Source: Calliphora vicina
Lineage: Eukaryota; Arthropoda; Insecta; Diptera; Calliphoridae
Direction of reading: 5' to 3'
Length of the DNA stretch: 64,000 nt
NCBI RefSeq assembly: GCF_958450345.1
Contig: NC_088781.1
Span: 71,621,240-71,685,239, forward strand
The translations under genes were made by a program, and so were the position numbers. Shown here in pieces: positions 21,510 to 31,931 of the stretch (position 1 is the first letter of the stretch; each line of letters starts with the position of its first letter). Under the pieces are notes generated by a model. The model saw only the letters and a program-made list of their open reading frames with translations. It did not search any database and was not told where the DNA came from.

Positions 21510-22753
21510 GAGTTGTAATACCACAGAAGTTTCGAAAAGATATTCTTCAAAATTTGCACGCAGCTCATCTAGGGGTGGTAAAAATGAAAGGTATCGCTCG
21601 TTCCTTTGTGTATTGGCCAAAAATCGACGCAGATATTGAAGCACTGGCAAAAGACTGTAACGATTGTAGCAAATAAACCTAAGAGGTATAGAGATCATCA
21701 CTGGGAATATCCTAAAGGGCCTTGATTATGCTGGCATATAGATTATGCTGGCCCTTTCGAGAGTCATGTATGATGTTACTAATTATTACAGATGCCTATA
21801 GCAAATGGCTAGATGTGAAAATAACTAAATATATAACAGCTGAGGCAACAATTACATTAGTCGATGAAGTTTTTGCAAATTTCGGTGTTCCAGTGATGGT
21901 AGTATCCGATAATGTTACAAATTTCTCATCAGAACAGTTTAACAATTACTTGACGGCTGTAGGGGTCAGATATCATAAATACACTGCTCCGTATCATCCA
22001 TCTACAAACGGCCAAGCTGAACGGAGCGTTCAATCAGTGAAAAACGCATTAAAAGCTATGTGTACATCAAAGCAAACATTGCAACAAAATCTCAACGAGT
22101 TTTTAAGGCAGTATAAGAATGCACCTCATTCCACAACTGGAGTATCTCCAGCACAACTTTATCTAGGACGTCAAATTCGCACCCGTCTTGATTTAGTACA
22201 TCCAGAAAATGTTTCTTCAAAAATAACAAATAAACAATTTATGAAACAACACGTGCAATTTAGAGAATTTCAAGTGGGTGACAACATATATTTTTTATCC
22301 GGTAATCAAAAGGGAAGCAAATGGCTATCTGGTAAAATATATAGGCGTTTAGGCGATATTCATTACGAAATTCTTTATCAAAACAAGTACGTAAGAAGAC
22401 ATATTGACCAAATTCGTGGTGCTAGTCAAGGTGTACAAAATTATGTGAAAAATGGAAATCTCAGTTATATCAATAGAAGAGCTGTGGAAAACAGGTCCTA
22501 TACATGTATTACATATCCAGAAAATATGAATGATAATGTTTTAGACCCCAGACATCCTTTTCTTCAACATCCTGAAATAAATTCAAGTTCTCCTAACAAT
22601 GCAATAGACCCAGTAAATGAAGAGAATGTTGTCCACACCCAGTTCGGGAAAACTACACAGATGATGAATTTGAAACACCACAAGCTGGTCAATTTCAAAT
22701 CCACAAAGTCAACATTACAAAATAACGCAAGAACGACGGGAAGAAACCAGTGA
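21510..22753 (+). pseudogene. Integrase (Mag-like)
   Basis: The zinc-binding N-terminus is degraded near 21540-21680 (LHAAHLGVVKMK..., CNDCSK). The catalytic core is in the open frame 21722-22753: LIITDAYSKWLDVKI (first Asp), VSDNVTNFSSEQF (second Asp) and PYHPSTNGQAERSVQSVK (Glu). The C-terminal region includes GDNIYFLSGNQKGSKWLSGK and RRLGDIHYEI. The long 343-codon frame suggests relatively recent decay of this part. A duplicated CTTGATTATGCTGGC/ATAGATTATGCTGGCCC at 21720-21750 is a small tandem error. Confidence 0.85.
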
Positions 22754-23047
22754 ACAGTTAAATGTAGAGAATTCGCAATTACCAAGTGATCAGCATCTAC
22801 GACGCTCAAAAAGAATTCCAAAACCAAGAGTTTTATTTTCACCAGAGAACTCTTAGAGGAAGAGATAAATGTTATGTTTAATTATACTGTTTAAACTTGA
22901 TTCTAAAACATTTGTAGTAACTTACGAATTTTTGTTTACTTTTTGAAGTTTTGTTTTTTATTGAAATTATTCGATATTACAGCTTTGTCCGTATTTGACA
23001 TTGACCACATTTATGTCGTATAACCGAATTGAATAGACAAATACAAA

Positions 23048-23308
23048 CACCCCTATCATGAAAAACATGTGAAATTTATGTTCCCATGAAATATTCATTT
23101 TCCTCGAAGGGAAAATTGCTATCGTGATATTCCCATGAACTTTTCATTCACAATAGTTGATTTTGTTCGTAACAGCTGTTTATTGTTTACAAAATTTCAT
23201 CTAAAAATTTCACAACATGGGGAATTTTTTCACGTGAGCAAAGTTCATGAACGAAAAATGGGAAAAGGGAATATATTTCATGTGAAATATTGATTTGCGA
23301 TAGGGGTG
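23048..23308. mobile_element. TIR element CACCCCTATC...GATAGGGGTG
   Basis: Inverted ends CACCCCTATC at both sides, with subterminal words CATGTGAAATNTATGTTCCC and their complements (TTTCATGTGAAATA). It is 261 bp and non-coding. No clear target duplication. It lies just upstream of a Mag-type integrase fragment. Confidence 0.55.
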
Positions 23309-23314
23309 AAAGAA

Positions 23315-23440
23315 AATATGGCGATGGAATGTAACCAGTGCGCGAAGTATACTAAGGTAGCATCCAAATTTAGGGACTATCACCCCAAATCCACTTGGGG
23401 ACGTGTCCATATCGATTATGCGGGTCCGTTCGAAGCGTGA
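23315..23440 (+). pseudogene. Mag-like integrase zinc-binding fragment
   Basis: The frame reads MAMECNQCAKYTKVASKFRD and HPKSTWGRVHIDYAGPFEA: a C-x2-C of the HHCC motif followed by the start of the catalytic core (HIDYAGPF). It ends abruptly where mariner-like DNA begins at about 23441. The C-terminal counterpart may be the fragment at 27411-27510. Confidence 0.75.
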
Positions 23441-23680
23441 GTCAATAAGTACGTGACTTTTTGAATTTCTCGCATCTTAAGTGAAAGGGCAACATTGCTC
23501 CTGTCAAGAGGCATCTGTCAGTTGACTCCTGTCAAAATTTGAACAAGCTGCGTCATTTAGTTTGTGTTTGGCAGCCATTGATACCCACGTGACTTAATGA
23601 GAAAATGGATAAAAGTGAGTTTCGTGTGCTCTTAAGTGTTATTTTTTGCGCAAAAAAACTATCACTCAAACCAATTCTTG
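23441..23680 (+). mobile_element. Mariner 5' end fragment
   Basis: TGAGTCAATAAGTACGTGAC and TTGAATTTCTCGCATCTTAA resemble a mariner terminal region. Near 23605 the frame MDKSEFRVLLSVIFCAKK resembles the start of mariner transposases (MDKSEFRVLIKH...). It is truncated after about 25 codons. Confidence 0.65.
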
Positions 23681-23766
23681 AGTGATAGTTCTCCACACTC
23701 GAAACAATTGAATAAATCCTAGATATGTTGTTGGCCAATCGGAGATTATAAAATTGAGAAACATAA

Positions 23767-24293
23767 TTGTTCAATTCACAACTGACTTTGTTCAGTCGTA
23801 TGAGTTTTAAGTCGTTTGAATGTACAATAGTTGTACAAATGTTGTTGATAATTTCTATATAAATATTTTGTACAACACCTACAACATTTTTAGATATGTT
23901 TTTCGAATGTTGTATGAAAATTTAAGTGTTACCAAAAGTTCATATTTATACATAAACAAAAAATTTAAAATATTTTAGGACAAAATAACAGCCAAACGAT
24001 AACACTGAAATCAGTAAATTTATTTAATTTATGAAAATCCATAATTTTTTTTAAATATTTGTCAATTGTTTGCATTTTTTACACAATGCACACATTAGTT
24101 TGCTATTGTTCGCTTTCATTATTAATTATACATATTAATAGATTTTGAAATGTTTTTTTATCATCTTCGTTTGGAATTGTCAATGCTCGGCAGGGCTTGT
24201 GTTCACAACAACTTGGCGAAATTTGTGTTCACAACAACAATAGTTGTAAAATACAACGTACAACATACAACTAGCTTGTGAATTGGACAAATA
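23767..24293. mobile_element. TIR element with GTTGTA-rich ends
   Basis: Ends TTGTTCAATTCACAA and, as the complement of the right end, TTGTCCAATTCACAA. The subterminal regions carry repeated TACAACNNTTGTAC/ACAACAAC words in inverse orientation. About 527 bp, non-coding; target duplication not clear. Confidence 0.5.
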
Positions 24294-24344
24294 TAAATTA
24301 TTTTAAATTAAAAAAAACAATCAATTAATTTTTGAAGGTAAGTT

Positions 24345-24425
24345 TAAAAATCATATAAAAAACCATATATGGTCCATAAGGGCTCGGTTAAATAATCAAT
24401 AAAGAAATAAAATAAAAAAAAAACA
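24345..24425 (+). repeat. LINE 3' tail fragment (plus strand)
   Basis: CCATATATGGTCCATAAGGG followed by CTCGGTTAAATAATCAATAA and an A-rich end matches, in the opposite orientation, the tail of the LINE fragment at 24515-24925 (complement: CATATATGGCCCCTTTGGGC then TCGATTAAATAAAAATAAAT). The two tails face each other about 100 bp apart. Confidence 0.5.
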
Positions 24426-24514
24426 ACCGTAATAATTAATGTTACAAAATCTTACATACCTACTTTCCTATCCAGACTCAGAACGTATTGTACGTAAAAT
24501 CGCAGAGGTTCGTT

Positions 24515-24925
24515 CACTGCCGAAATTTCATTTCATTTATTTTTATTTAATCGAGCCCAAAGGGGCCATATATGATTAATATAGTATAAATTGCAATATT
24601 CATGTAAATACAACTAAATTAAAATATATAATACTATTGTAACTATATAATAAATCTATTGTGGAAAAAATAGCTCATTGTTTAAAATTATCCAAAATTT
24701 TTCGTTTAATGACTGAAATAGTAAAACTGAAATTTCTCAATTCAATTGGAAGTGAGTTCCATAATCTGCACGTCCTTATTAAAAATGATCTCTCAAATGT
24801 CGAATTAGATATCCTGGGCAGCATTAAACAAAGATTCCGAGTAGAATGAGATAACCTAAATAAACTGAAAATACATGTTGGTGATTCAGTCCAGAGTTCA
24901 ATTTTCGACAACTCTCCAGCAACAC
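24515..24925 (-). pseudogene. LINE reverse transcriptase C-terminus plus 3' tail
   Basis: Minus frame 24911-24675: CIFSLFRLSHSTRNLCLMLP then SFLIRTCRLWNSLPIELRNF. The R-x-x-RLWNSLP pattern is the standard C-terminal signature of Jockey/CR1-type LINE proteins. It is followed by a 3' untranslated stretch and short AAATG repeats as a tail. Only the last about 80 residues remain. Confidence 0.8.
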
Positions 24926-25080
24926 TTTTACGATTGAGTCCCTATTCACCAATGCTTAACCCTATTGAAATAATTTGGTCCAAAATCAAAAATATTGCGA
25001 AGTCAAGGATGAATATACCAACAGTAAATCCTCCTAAAGCAGAACAACAGATGATTTTATATTTCATATTTGTTTAATGT
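24926..25080 (+). pseudogene. Tc1/mariner-type transposase DDE fragment
   Basis: The frame LLRLSPYSPMLNPIEIIWSK then IKNIAKSRMN carries the PYSPxLNPIE box containing the third catalytic acid of IS630/Tc1/mariner transposases. It continues about 50 residues to a stop near 25076. The rest of the gene is absent. Confidence 0.8.
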
Positions 25081-25144
25081 ATATTATTTATGTAGAGTAA
25101 AATAAAATGTTCTCAATATTATTTGGAATTTTCACAATTTCATA

Positions 25145-26683
25145 TTGAATTTCTCAATTTCAATTGGAATTTTCACTATGTTTAAAGAGTTCGGAATTAA
25201 GGTTAATCCCGCAAAATGTGTTTTTGGTGCTTCAGAGATTGATTTTCTTGGACATCACATTACCTCAAATGGAATTACTCCACTTCCACAAAAAGTAAAA
25301 TCAATAAATGAATATCCCCTACCTAAAAATATTAAGGAATTAAGAAGATTTTTGGCCATGTTGAATTTTTACCGCAAATTTCTTCCACATGGTGCCACTG
25401 TTCAAGCTACCCTTAATACTTTTTTGAAAGGGTCAACAAAAAAGAATGATAACCGTGAAATACCCTGGAATGAAGACTCCATAAATGCATTTAACAACTG
25501 TAAGAAAGCATTAGCTGATGCAACAGTTTTGGCCCACCCAGCTCCTGATGGAAAGATGGCACTAAAAGTTGACGCATCGAACTTCGCCGTTGGTGCAGTT
25601 TTAGAGCAACTCATTGATAACTCCTGGCAACCTCTTGGTTTTTTCAGTAAAAAACTGAACGATACTCAAGCGAAATACAGCACATATGACCGTGAACTTT
25701 TAGCTATATATAAAGCTATTCGTCATTTTCGTCACTTATTGGAAGCTCGAGAATTCACAATTTATACAGATCATCGTCCTTTGATATTCGCATTCAAACA
25801 AAAATTGGAGAAGGCATCACCTCGTCAAAGAAATCATCTTGATTTTATTGCTCAGTTTTCCACGGACATAAGGCATATTTCCGGCGCGCAAAATATTACA
25901 GCCGATGCTCTATCACGTATTGAGACAATTCAAATTCAAGCTATAGATTATAAAATGTTAAGTGAATCCCAAAGGAATGACCTCCAACTTAAAGAAATTT
26001 TGCAATCTCCAGGTAATATGAAATTTGTAGTAATAACACTTCCAAATACAGACTACCAAGTTTATTGTGAAATGTCAACTGGCGTAGCTCGTCCATATAT
26101 TCCAAAAGAGTTTCGAGAGATAATATTTAAAAATATTCATACCCTCTCACATCCTGGTATACGTGCGACTCGACAACTCATTTGTAAAAAATTCTTTTGG
26201 CCATCAATGAACAAAAATATCAACGATTGGTCTCGTGGTTGTCAAAACTGTCAACGTTCTAAAATCACGAGACACACTAAGAGCAAACTTGCAAAATTCC
26301 CAATTGTTACCAACCGATTTTCAATGATTCATTTGGACATCGTAGGACCTTTACCTCAATCAGAAGGATATTCATATCTTTTAACGTGTGTCGATCGTTT
26401 CAGTCGTTGGCCGGAAGCTTTTCCTCTCAAGGATATTAAAGCTGAAACTGTGTTTAGAGTTTTCTATGATGGTTGGATATGTCGTTTTGGTATTCCAAGT
26501 ACTATTGTAACTGATAGAGGTAGCCAATTTACCTCTCACATGTTCAGTGAGATAACAAAGAACTTTGGAATATCTCACAATTTTACAACATCATACCACC
26601 CACAAGCTAATGGATTGGTGGAACGTTTTCACCGAACACTGGTCTCACATGTGCGGACAATGAGCAATGGACTGTTTCATTAA
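25145..26683 (+). pseudogene. RT C-terminus, RNase H and integrase of CsRn1-like copy 1
   Basis: A 512-codon open frame, the longest in the window. Order: RT thumb (KVNPAKCVFGASEIDFLGHH; FLAMLNFYRKFLP), RNase H (ALKVDASNFAVGAVLEQ, STYDRELLAIYKAIRHFRH, YTDHRPLIFAF, NITADALSRI), integrase HHCC (HTLSHPGIRATRQLI...CQNCQRSK) and integrase core (LDIVGPLPQ, DRGSQFTSHMF, YHPQANGLVERFHRTL with D-D-E). A frameshift at about 26660 separates it from the C-terminal frame 26689-27195. The first methionines are not native because the RT core is missing upstream. Confidence 0.9.
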
Positions 26684-26688
26684 ATACA

Positions 26689-27195
26689 GTGTTGTTTGGC
26701 TTAAGAGCAAGTATAAAAGAGGAACTTGGAGCATCTCCATCTGAAATGTTGTATGGTGAAACGGTGCATCTTCCAGGTGAATTTTTCAAACCCTGCGATA
26801 AAATAGACCCTACATCTCATTTAACAACAATCAGACAAATAGTAAATAATCTTAAATCCACTGAAACCTTCAACCATCAAAGCAATTCAAACAAGTTTTT
26901 TGTTCATCAAGACTTAAACAACTGTTCTCATGTTTGGATACGTCGTGATTGTTATTCAAAACCTTTGCAACCTAAATATGTAGGACCCTTCAAAGTTTTA
27001 CAACGAAATCCAAAAACTTTTAAAGTTTTAGTTGGTATTAAACAGGAAACAATATCAATTGACCGCCTCAAGCCAGCTTTTTTTGTAAATAACGGCTTAG
27101 AAGAAAATATTCGAAATACTCAAAACAAGCAAACGATTTCAAAATCAAGATCCGGCAGGACGGTAAAGATTCCTGAACGCTTCTGCGTCCATTGA
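26689..27195 (+). pseudogene. Integrase C-terminal part of CsRn1-like copy 1
   Basis: Continuation of the integrase in another frame: FGLRASIKEELGASPSEMLY, GETVHLPGEFF, HVWIRRDCYSKPLQPKYVGP followed by FKVLQR, and ISIDRLKPAFF. This is the standard GPY/F-like C-terminal module of this lineage. The end SRSGRTVKIPERF precedes the stop and the polypurine tract. Confidence 0.85.
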
Positions 27196-27410
27196 GGGGG
27201 GAGTACTTGTAGGTACTTTACTAATTATACTTTCTATTTTAAAATTATTTTCAATCAATATTTCATTTTTAATGTTGTAAAAATAATTTGATAAATTTTC
27301 ATTCGATTTAAAATTTTCAAACTATCTATTACATTTGTGTCATTAAATAAATTATTTTAATTTTTATAAATAAATGTGTCTTCATTTATAGGACAATCAA
27401 ATAATTTATT

Positions 27411-27510
27411 TTATTTCTGGAAACCACCGTATAAATAAATGGATCAAAGGAAATGTTACCAGGCGATTAGGTGCAATTCACTATGAAATATCAACTATCC
27501 AGCCTACTAC
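27411..27510 (+). pseudogene. Mag-like integrase C-terminal fragment
   Basis: QIIYFISGNHRINKWIKGNV and TRRLGAIHYEIS parallel NIYFLSGNQKGSKWLSGKIY and RRLGDIHYEI of the integrase at 22290-22375. Only about 33 residues remain. Together with 23315-23440 it may be the two edges of one Mag-like copy invaded by later elements. Confidence 0.75.
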
Positions 27511-28580
27511 GACTACTTGTCAAACTACAAAAACAACAACAATATAAATGATCCTGTTAATGATAATAATGCTCATTCAAATTCGAGATACTACATCGAG
27601 TATATAATAAATAGATTTGTCAAAAAAATATGTGAAACAATTACCGAAACAGCACACATATTTCTATTAAATAAATAGAAAACTTATTTTTATTCATTGT
27701 ATTAATAAAAACTACTTTATATTTAAAATATTTAAAAATGTATTTTATTATTTACAAGAAAATTAATTTTGCAAAATTGTATTTTATATTGAAATGTAAA
27801 TATGTACTATTGATTTTAATTAACGAATACTTCATCTATAATTTATTTTATTTCTGGCGATATATATTACAACAATAATTATTTTTGCTCGGTTCCTGTA
27901 CTAGTATGTTTTCCACATTCTTGTCAGGATTTACATTATTTCGTACATATACCCAACTTAATGTTTTTCAGGCAATTTCTGTCTATTTCTCACAAAATTT
28001 AGATTTTTTTTTTATTTTCTAGACGATAATTTTGTAATGTTTTATTACTTTTTGAAACGATCAAACAAAATGATAAATAATAAAATATCGACTATAGTAT
28101 CATATTAAATACTCATTACAATTATATTTAAAGTACTCACGTGACTATTTTACATATTACTGAAATACCATAACTAGTACTGGAACAGAACAATTATATC
28201 TGTTCGTTTTCCTGCAAGATTTTCTATTTTATATATTTTGTTTAAACGTTTCTAATACGTAAAAATAATTATAAACAACCAAGTTTATATTTAATTTGTG
28301 TTTAAAATTAATAAAATGACTAGATAGATACAAATTTAATATAACAGATACAATAGTGTTTAATAATTTATTGAAACAGTTTCTTTAAACTGAGCTTAAA
28401 CTTAACAGTTGTCATTCACAAATGAAAGTTTTACAAAAAGGAACAAATACATATATATGTATGTAAAATATTTTGTCACTTAACATCTTATAATTGTGTT
28501 CAACTCTACAATCATTATTGGCTGTAAACAAATTGTACTTTTAAAATAAACAATTTAATTTTGGTTTGCAGTGCATTATA
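27511..28580. other. AT-rich region downstream of COX10, nothing recognised
   Basis: No open frame longer than about 60 codons and no recognisable transposon motif. It contains the COX10 3' flank on the minus strand. Confidence 0.5.
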
Positions 28581-28587
28581 ATCGTAT

Positions 28588-28593
28588 TTTATT
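28588..28593 (-). promoter_or_regulatory. Candidate COX10 polyadenylation signal
   Basis: TTTATT on the plus strand gives AATAAA on the minus strand about 55 bp after the COX10 stop codon (28646). Another AATAAA lies closer, near 28611. Confidence 0.5.
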
Positions 28594-28645
28594 TACATAC
28601 GAATCTTATTTATTTTTAAAACCTATTCGTATAAAATTAATTTTT

Positions 28646-28911
28646 TTACGACCTAGTAACTGATTCTATCGGTAAATATTTGCTTAAATTGTTAAGTTGC
28701 AAACCACTTTTAACACTTTGTTCCACAATAGTTTCGTTTGTAGTTTCTATTGAACTTGCAATACCTAATGAAGCTTGCTCCGATTTCTCCGTCAGGAACC
28801 ATCGTTTTTTATTGAATAAAAATAATAACATTAGTGCAGGCAGATGAATTAAAGAAAAACGGAAAAGTTTGCGAGATGTTCCACTATCTGATTTTTGATA
28901 AAATTTGTAAG
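28646..28911 (-). CDS. COX10: COX10 exon 4 (C-terminus)
   Basis: Encodes residues 337 (shared codon) to 424 and the stop. The acceptor TTTACAG at 28918-28912 precedes CTTACAAATT. The joined codon G|CT gives Ala, and the reading continues YKFYQKSDSGTSRKLFRFSL and IHLPALMLLFLFNKKRW. This is the last membrane segment and basic tail typical of eukaryotic COX10. Upstream in-frame codons in the intron are not part of the protein. The tail after RW is low in conservation and ends ..PIESVTRS. Its distance of 29.2 kb from exon 3 is the unusual point. Assignment rests on the strong RKLFxxSLxHLPxLM pattern and on phase agreement with exon 3. Confidence 0.9.
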
Positions 28912-28984
28912 CTGTAAAGAGATACAAAAAATATTAGTATATAAGATATTTACAGACGACAATACTGAGTATTAATATATATCA

Positions 28985-29733
28985 AAAACGTATGTATGTA
29001 TCATAATACATTATTAAATATGTATCAGGTATGTACTCGTATTTATAAATAACAATAAATGTGAAGAAAATGTAAACAATAAATAAAAATTTTAGAAAAA
29101 CATCAATAACACAGTGCAACATTTTTGAAGTTATCGAGGGCGCGCTTCCGAAAATCACTTTATAAAATAAAATTCACATAAAATTCAACAGAAATAACTT
29201 TCATATAGACATAAACCACATGACCTAATTTCATGGCGATCGGTCCATAATTAACCATAGCTCCCATATAAGGCCCTCTTCCGAAATTCATTCACGAAAA
29301 TAAATTATTGAAATTTTAAAAGAAAAGTGTTTTTGCTCATTTACTCAGTCAATGATTGACCGTGATCATAAACAAGAGTAGTTCCGATATGCAGCTTCAC
29401 ATAAATAAATTCTTCATTTCAAAACAACTAATGGAATTTTAATTCTTTTTTTTAATTCCTTACGGTTCTCATTGGTTCCACAACAATATTAGAAACTTTA
29501 AGGGGTTCATGTTTAAAATATTCTGAGATAACCTTATCTCGTTTGACAATTTGACCAAATTTAACAAGAACGCATTTCCTTTCTTTATGTAAATTGCATT
29601 AAGATTATCACCAGGATCAATTCCCACTTTCAGATGTTCACACAAACTGTCTTGATAAGGTCATCCAAGTTATTTGAAAGACCAATTATGACGAAGAGCG
29701 GCAAACTGGCTCAGATATTACAGTTTATCTGGT
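28985..29733. other. Intronic stretch, no gene recognised
   Basis: It contains a phrase widespread in fly repeats (GGCGATCGGTCCATAATTAA then CCATAGCTCCCATATAAGGC, 29237-29272). No open frame or element ends were recognised. Confidence 0.4.
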
Positions 29734-29793
29734 AGAGATATCCATATATATGCTGACAGTAAATCCGCAATTAAATCCCTGGTAGGTGTCTCT
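29734..29793 (+). pseudogene. LOA-type RNase H fragment
   Basis: The frame RDIHIYADSKSAIKSLVGVS parallels DICIYTDSQAAIKSLTGVYT of the LINE at 8.4-12.4 kb, including the catalytic Asp. It is cut at 29797 by the fold-back element, and no continuation was found after 31850. Confidence 0.7.
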
Positions 29794-29796
29794 TAG

Positions 29797-31850
29797 AGTG
29801 TCCCAAAACATTTTTTTATAAGATATAAAAAACAAAAATTGGTTAAAAAATTTTAAAGTTATTAAAAAATCGCCAGGCCATTAACGTATCTGAGGCCACT
29901 AGAACCCGAAATGTAGGAACAAAATTAACATGTTTTGAGAAATATTAAATTAAAAGCTTTTTTTACTTAAAATATATCAATATTTACTTGTATATGAGTT
30001 TTTGTCTTCTACCGCTAACCTATTCGCAAGTATGACCAAAAAAAAATATTTTTTTAACGGCAGTTTCAAAACTGCATTTTAAAATTTTTAAAAATTTTGT
30101 TAAACAAATTTCAGAATTTTTTAATCATCACAGTGAGATTTATTGAGAACATAATATGGAATAAAAATGAGAAAAAATATGTCAATACCTATAGTTTTTC
30201 CGTACCTCCGATTTTCGAGAAATCTAATTTTTTAGTCATATTTTGGCGAATGTGCCGAATTTCCTTACTGTTATGATTTTTAAGTAAAAGCTATTCAAAA
30301 TATTATAGTCCATGTAATTTGAAATATAGTCTGAAAATTTTACTAAAATCGGAGAACGTCAACCCTTAAATCGAGAAGGTCAAAGGTCAAATTTTTCAAT
30401 ATTTGAAATTTCTCATGGAAAAATAGCTAAATGTTATATATTTTTGGGCCGATTTTGATGAAACTGAAAGAAACCCTTAATAGCACTTGGGGTTAAAATT
30501 ACCCCAAACTTCTAAAATCATTAAAAAATAGTCAATTTCAATAGTGCTGATGAAAATTTGATTTTTATAGGAAACAAACTTTAAAATATTGTGTTGTGTA
30601 TTAGAAAATGGTATTACGAAGCCATTTTGAAAACTGTTCACAATTTTGTTCAATTTTGACCATTTTCGCTTTAATAACGTAATTAATATTTTATTGAGGA
30701 TTTTTCAATAACAAAATTGATTTTAACCCTTTAGTGTACTTTTGATTTATTAAATTTAAAAAATAATTTGAATCATTGAGTTTATTTAACTCTGAAAAAT
30801 ATTAAAGTTAGCACCATTCATATTGAATGTGTTTTTCGTGATTTTAAAAGTTGAGTGTCTTTTTAGCCCCAAGTGCTATTAAGGGTTAATTTTAATTTTC
30901 GTGCTGTTATTATAAATACTAGACATCACGTTATATTTTTCTTAAGTTTCATCAAAATCGGCCCAAAAATATATAACATTTCGCTATCATTCCTTTAGAA
31001 ATTCCAAATATTGAAAAAATTTACCTTTGACCTTCACGATTTAAGTGTTAACGTTTTCCGATTTTAGTGAAACTTTCAGACTATATTTAAAATTACCTGG
31101 ACTATACTATTCTGAATAGCTTTTACTTAAAAATCTTAACAGTAAGGAAATTCGGATCATTCGCCAAAATATGGCCAAAAAATTAGTTTTTCTCGAAAAT
31201 CGCAAAATTTAAATCGCAGGTACGGAAAAACTATAGGAGATATTGACATATTTTTTTCATATTTTTATTCCCTATTATGTTCTCAATAAATCCCATTGTG
31301 ATAATTAAAAAATTCTAAAATTTGTTTAACAAAATTTTTAAAAATTTGAAAATGGAATCTGCCGTTAAAAAAATAATTTTTTTTTGTTATACCTGGGAAT
31401 AGGTTAACGGTATCCTACGAAGACAAAAACGCATATGCAAGTAAATATGGATATATTTGAAGTAAAAATAAGCTTTTATTTTAATATTTCTCAAAATATG
31501 TAATTTTGTTCCTACATTTCTTGTTCTAGTGGCCTGAAACACGTTAATGGCCTGGCGATTTTTTAATAACTTTAACATTTTTTAACAAATTTTTGTGTTT
31601 TATATCTTGTTAGAACGAAAATTACGTACACATTTCGATTCTTTTAAATTAAATGGCAACATTTTTACAAAAACTGAAAAAATTGCATTTTTCCCCCTTG
31701 TAAATGAACCTCAAAACTAAATCGCAAGTCGGCAAGGGTTGCAATCATGATAGAAGGACAAAATTTCATATTTAACTATAGTTTTATATATATAAAAAAA
31801 ATGCGTTCCAAAATTCCCAAAAAAAAATTTTTTGGGACACTACATGTTCG
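29797..31850. mobile_element. Fold-back element with long inverted arms
   Basis: The outer ends AGTGTCCCAAAA (near 29803) and TTTTGGGACACT (near 31845) are inverted. The arms correspond over several hundred bases: CGCCAGGCCATTAACG near 29870 with CGTTAATGGCCTGGCG near 31541, GAAATGTAGGAACAAAATTA near 29909 with TAATTTTGTTCCTACATTTC near 31500, and CCTTAATAGCACTTGGGG near 30475 with CCCCAAGTGCTATTAAGG near 30868. The arms span about 700 and 980 bp around a loop of about 350 bp. No protein is encoded. Confidence 0.75.
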
Positions 31851-31931
31851 CAAACTCTAAATTTTTTTTAAGGTTTTTCGTGCATTTTGTAGCGAATGTG
31901 TATGTGTACTGTACATGAAGATGTATACATG

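Larger units (their letters stand above)
19290..22860 (+). mobile_element. Mag-like Ty3/gypsy LTR retrotransposon, decayed, LTRs not found
   Basis: Domain order is gag, CCHC zinc knuckle, protease, reverse transcriptase, RNase H, integrase. The RT wording (LTLNTIAYGL...AIWQRKME) and the integrase resemble the Mag lineage. At least six frameshifts or stops break the coding sequence. No matching LTR pair could be recognised on either side, so the boundaries are approximate; the left side abuts duplicated segment A. Confidence 0.8.
25145..27410 (+). mobile_element. CsRn1-like Ty3/gypsy element, 5'-truncated, copy 1
   Basis: The element begins inside the RT and runs through RNase H and integrase to a stop at 27193, then a polypurine run GAGGGGGGAG (27194-27203). 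The probable 3' LTR start lies just beyond it. Gag, protease and RT fingers/palm are absent. The clade is proposed from the TDHRPLIFAFKQKLEKASPR wording and protein order. LTR extent past 27203 could not be fixed because no second LTR is present. Confidence 0.75.

Noticed and set aside
19270..22860. Infectious errantivirus-type element with an envelope gene
   Set aside because: No envelope-like ORF follows the integrase in any LTR element here; all lineages resemble Mag or CsRn1 types without env.
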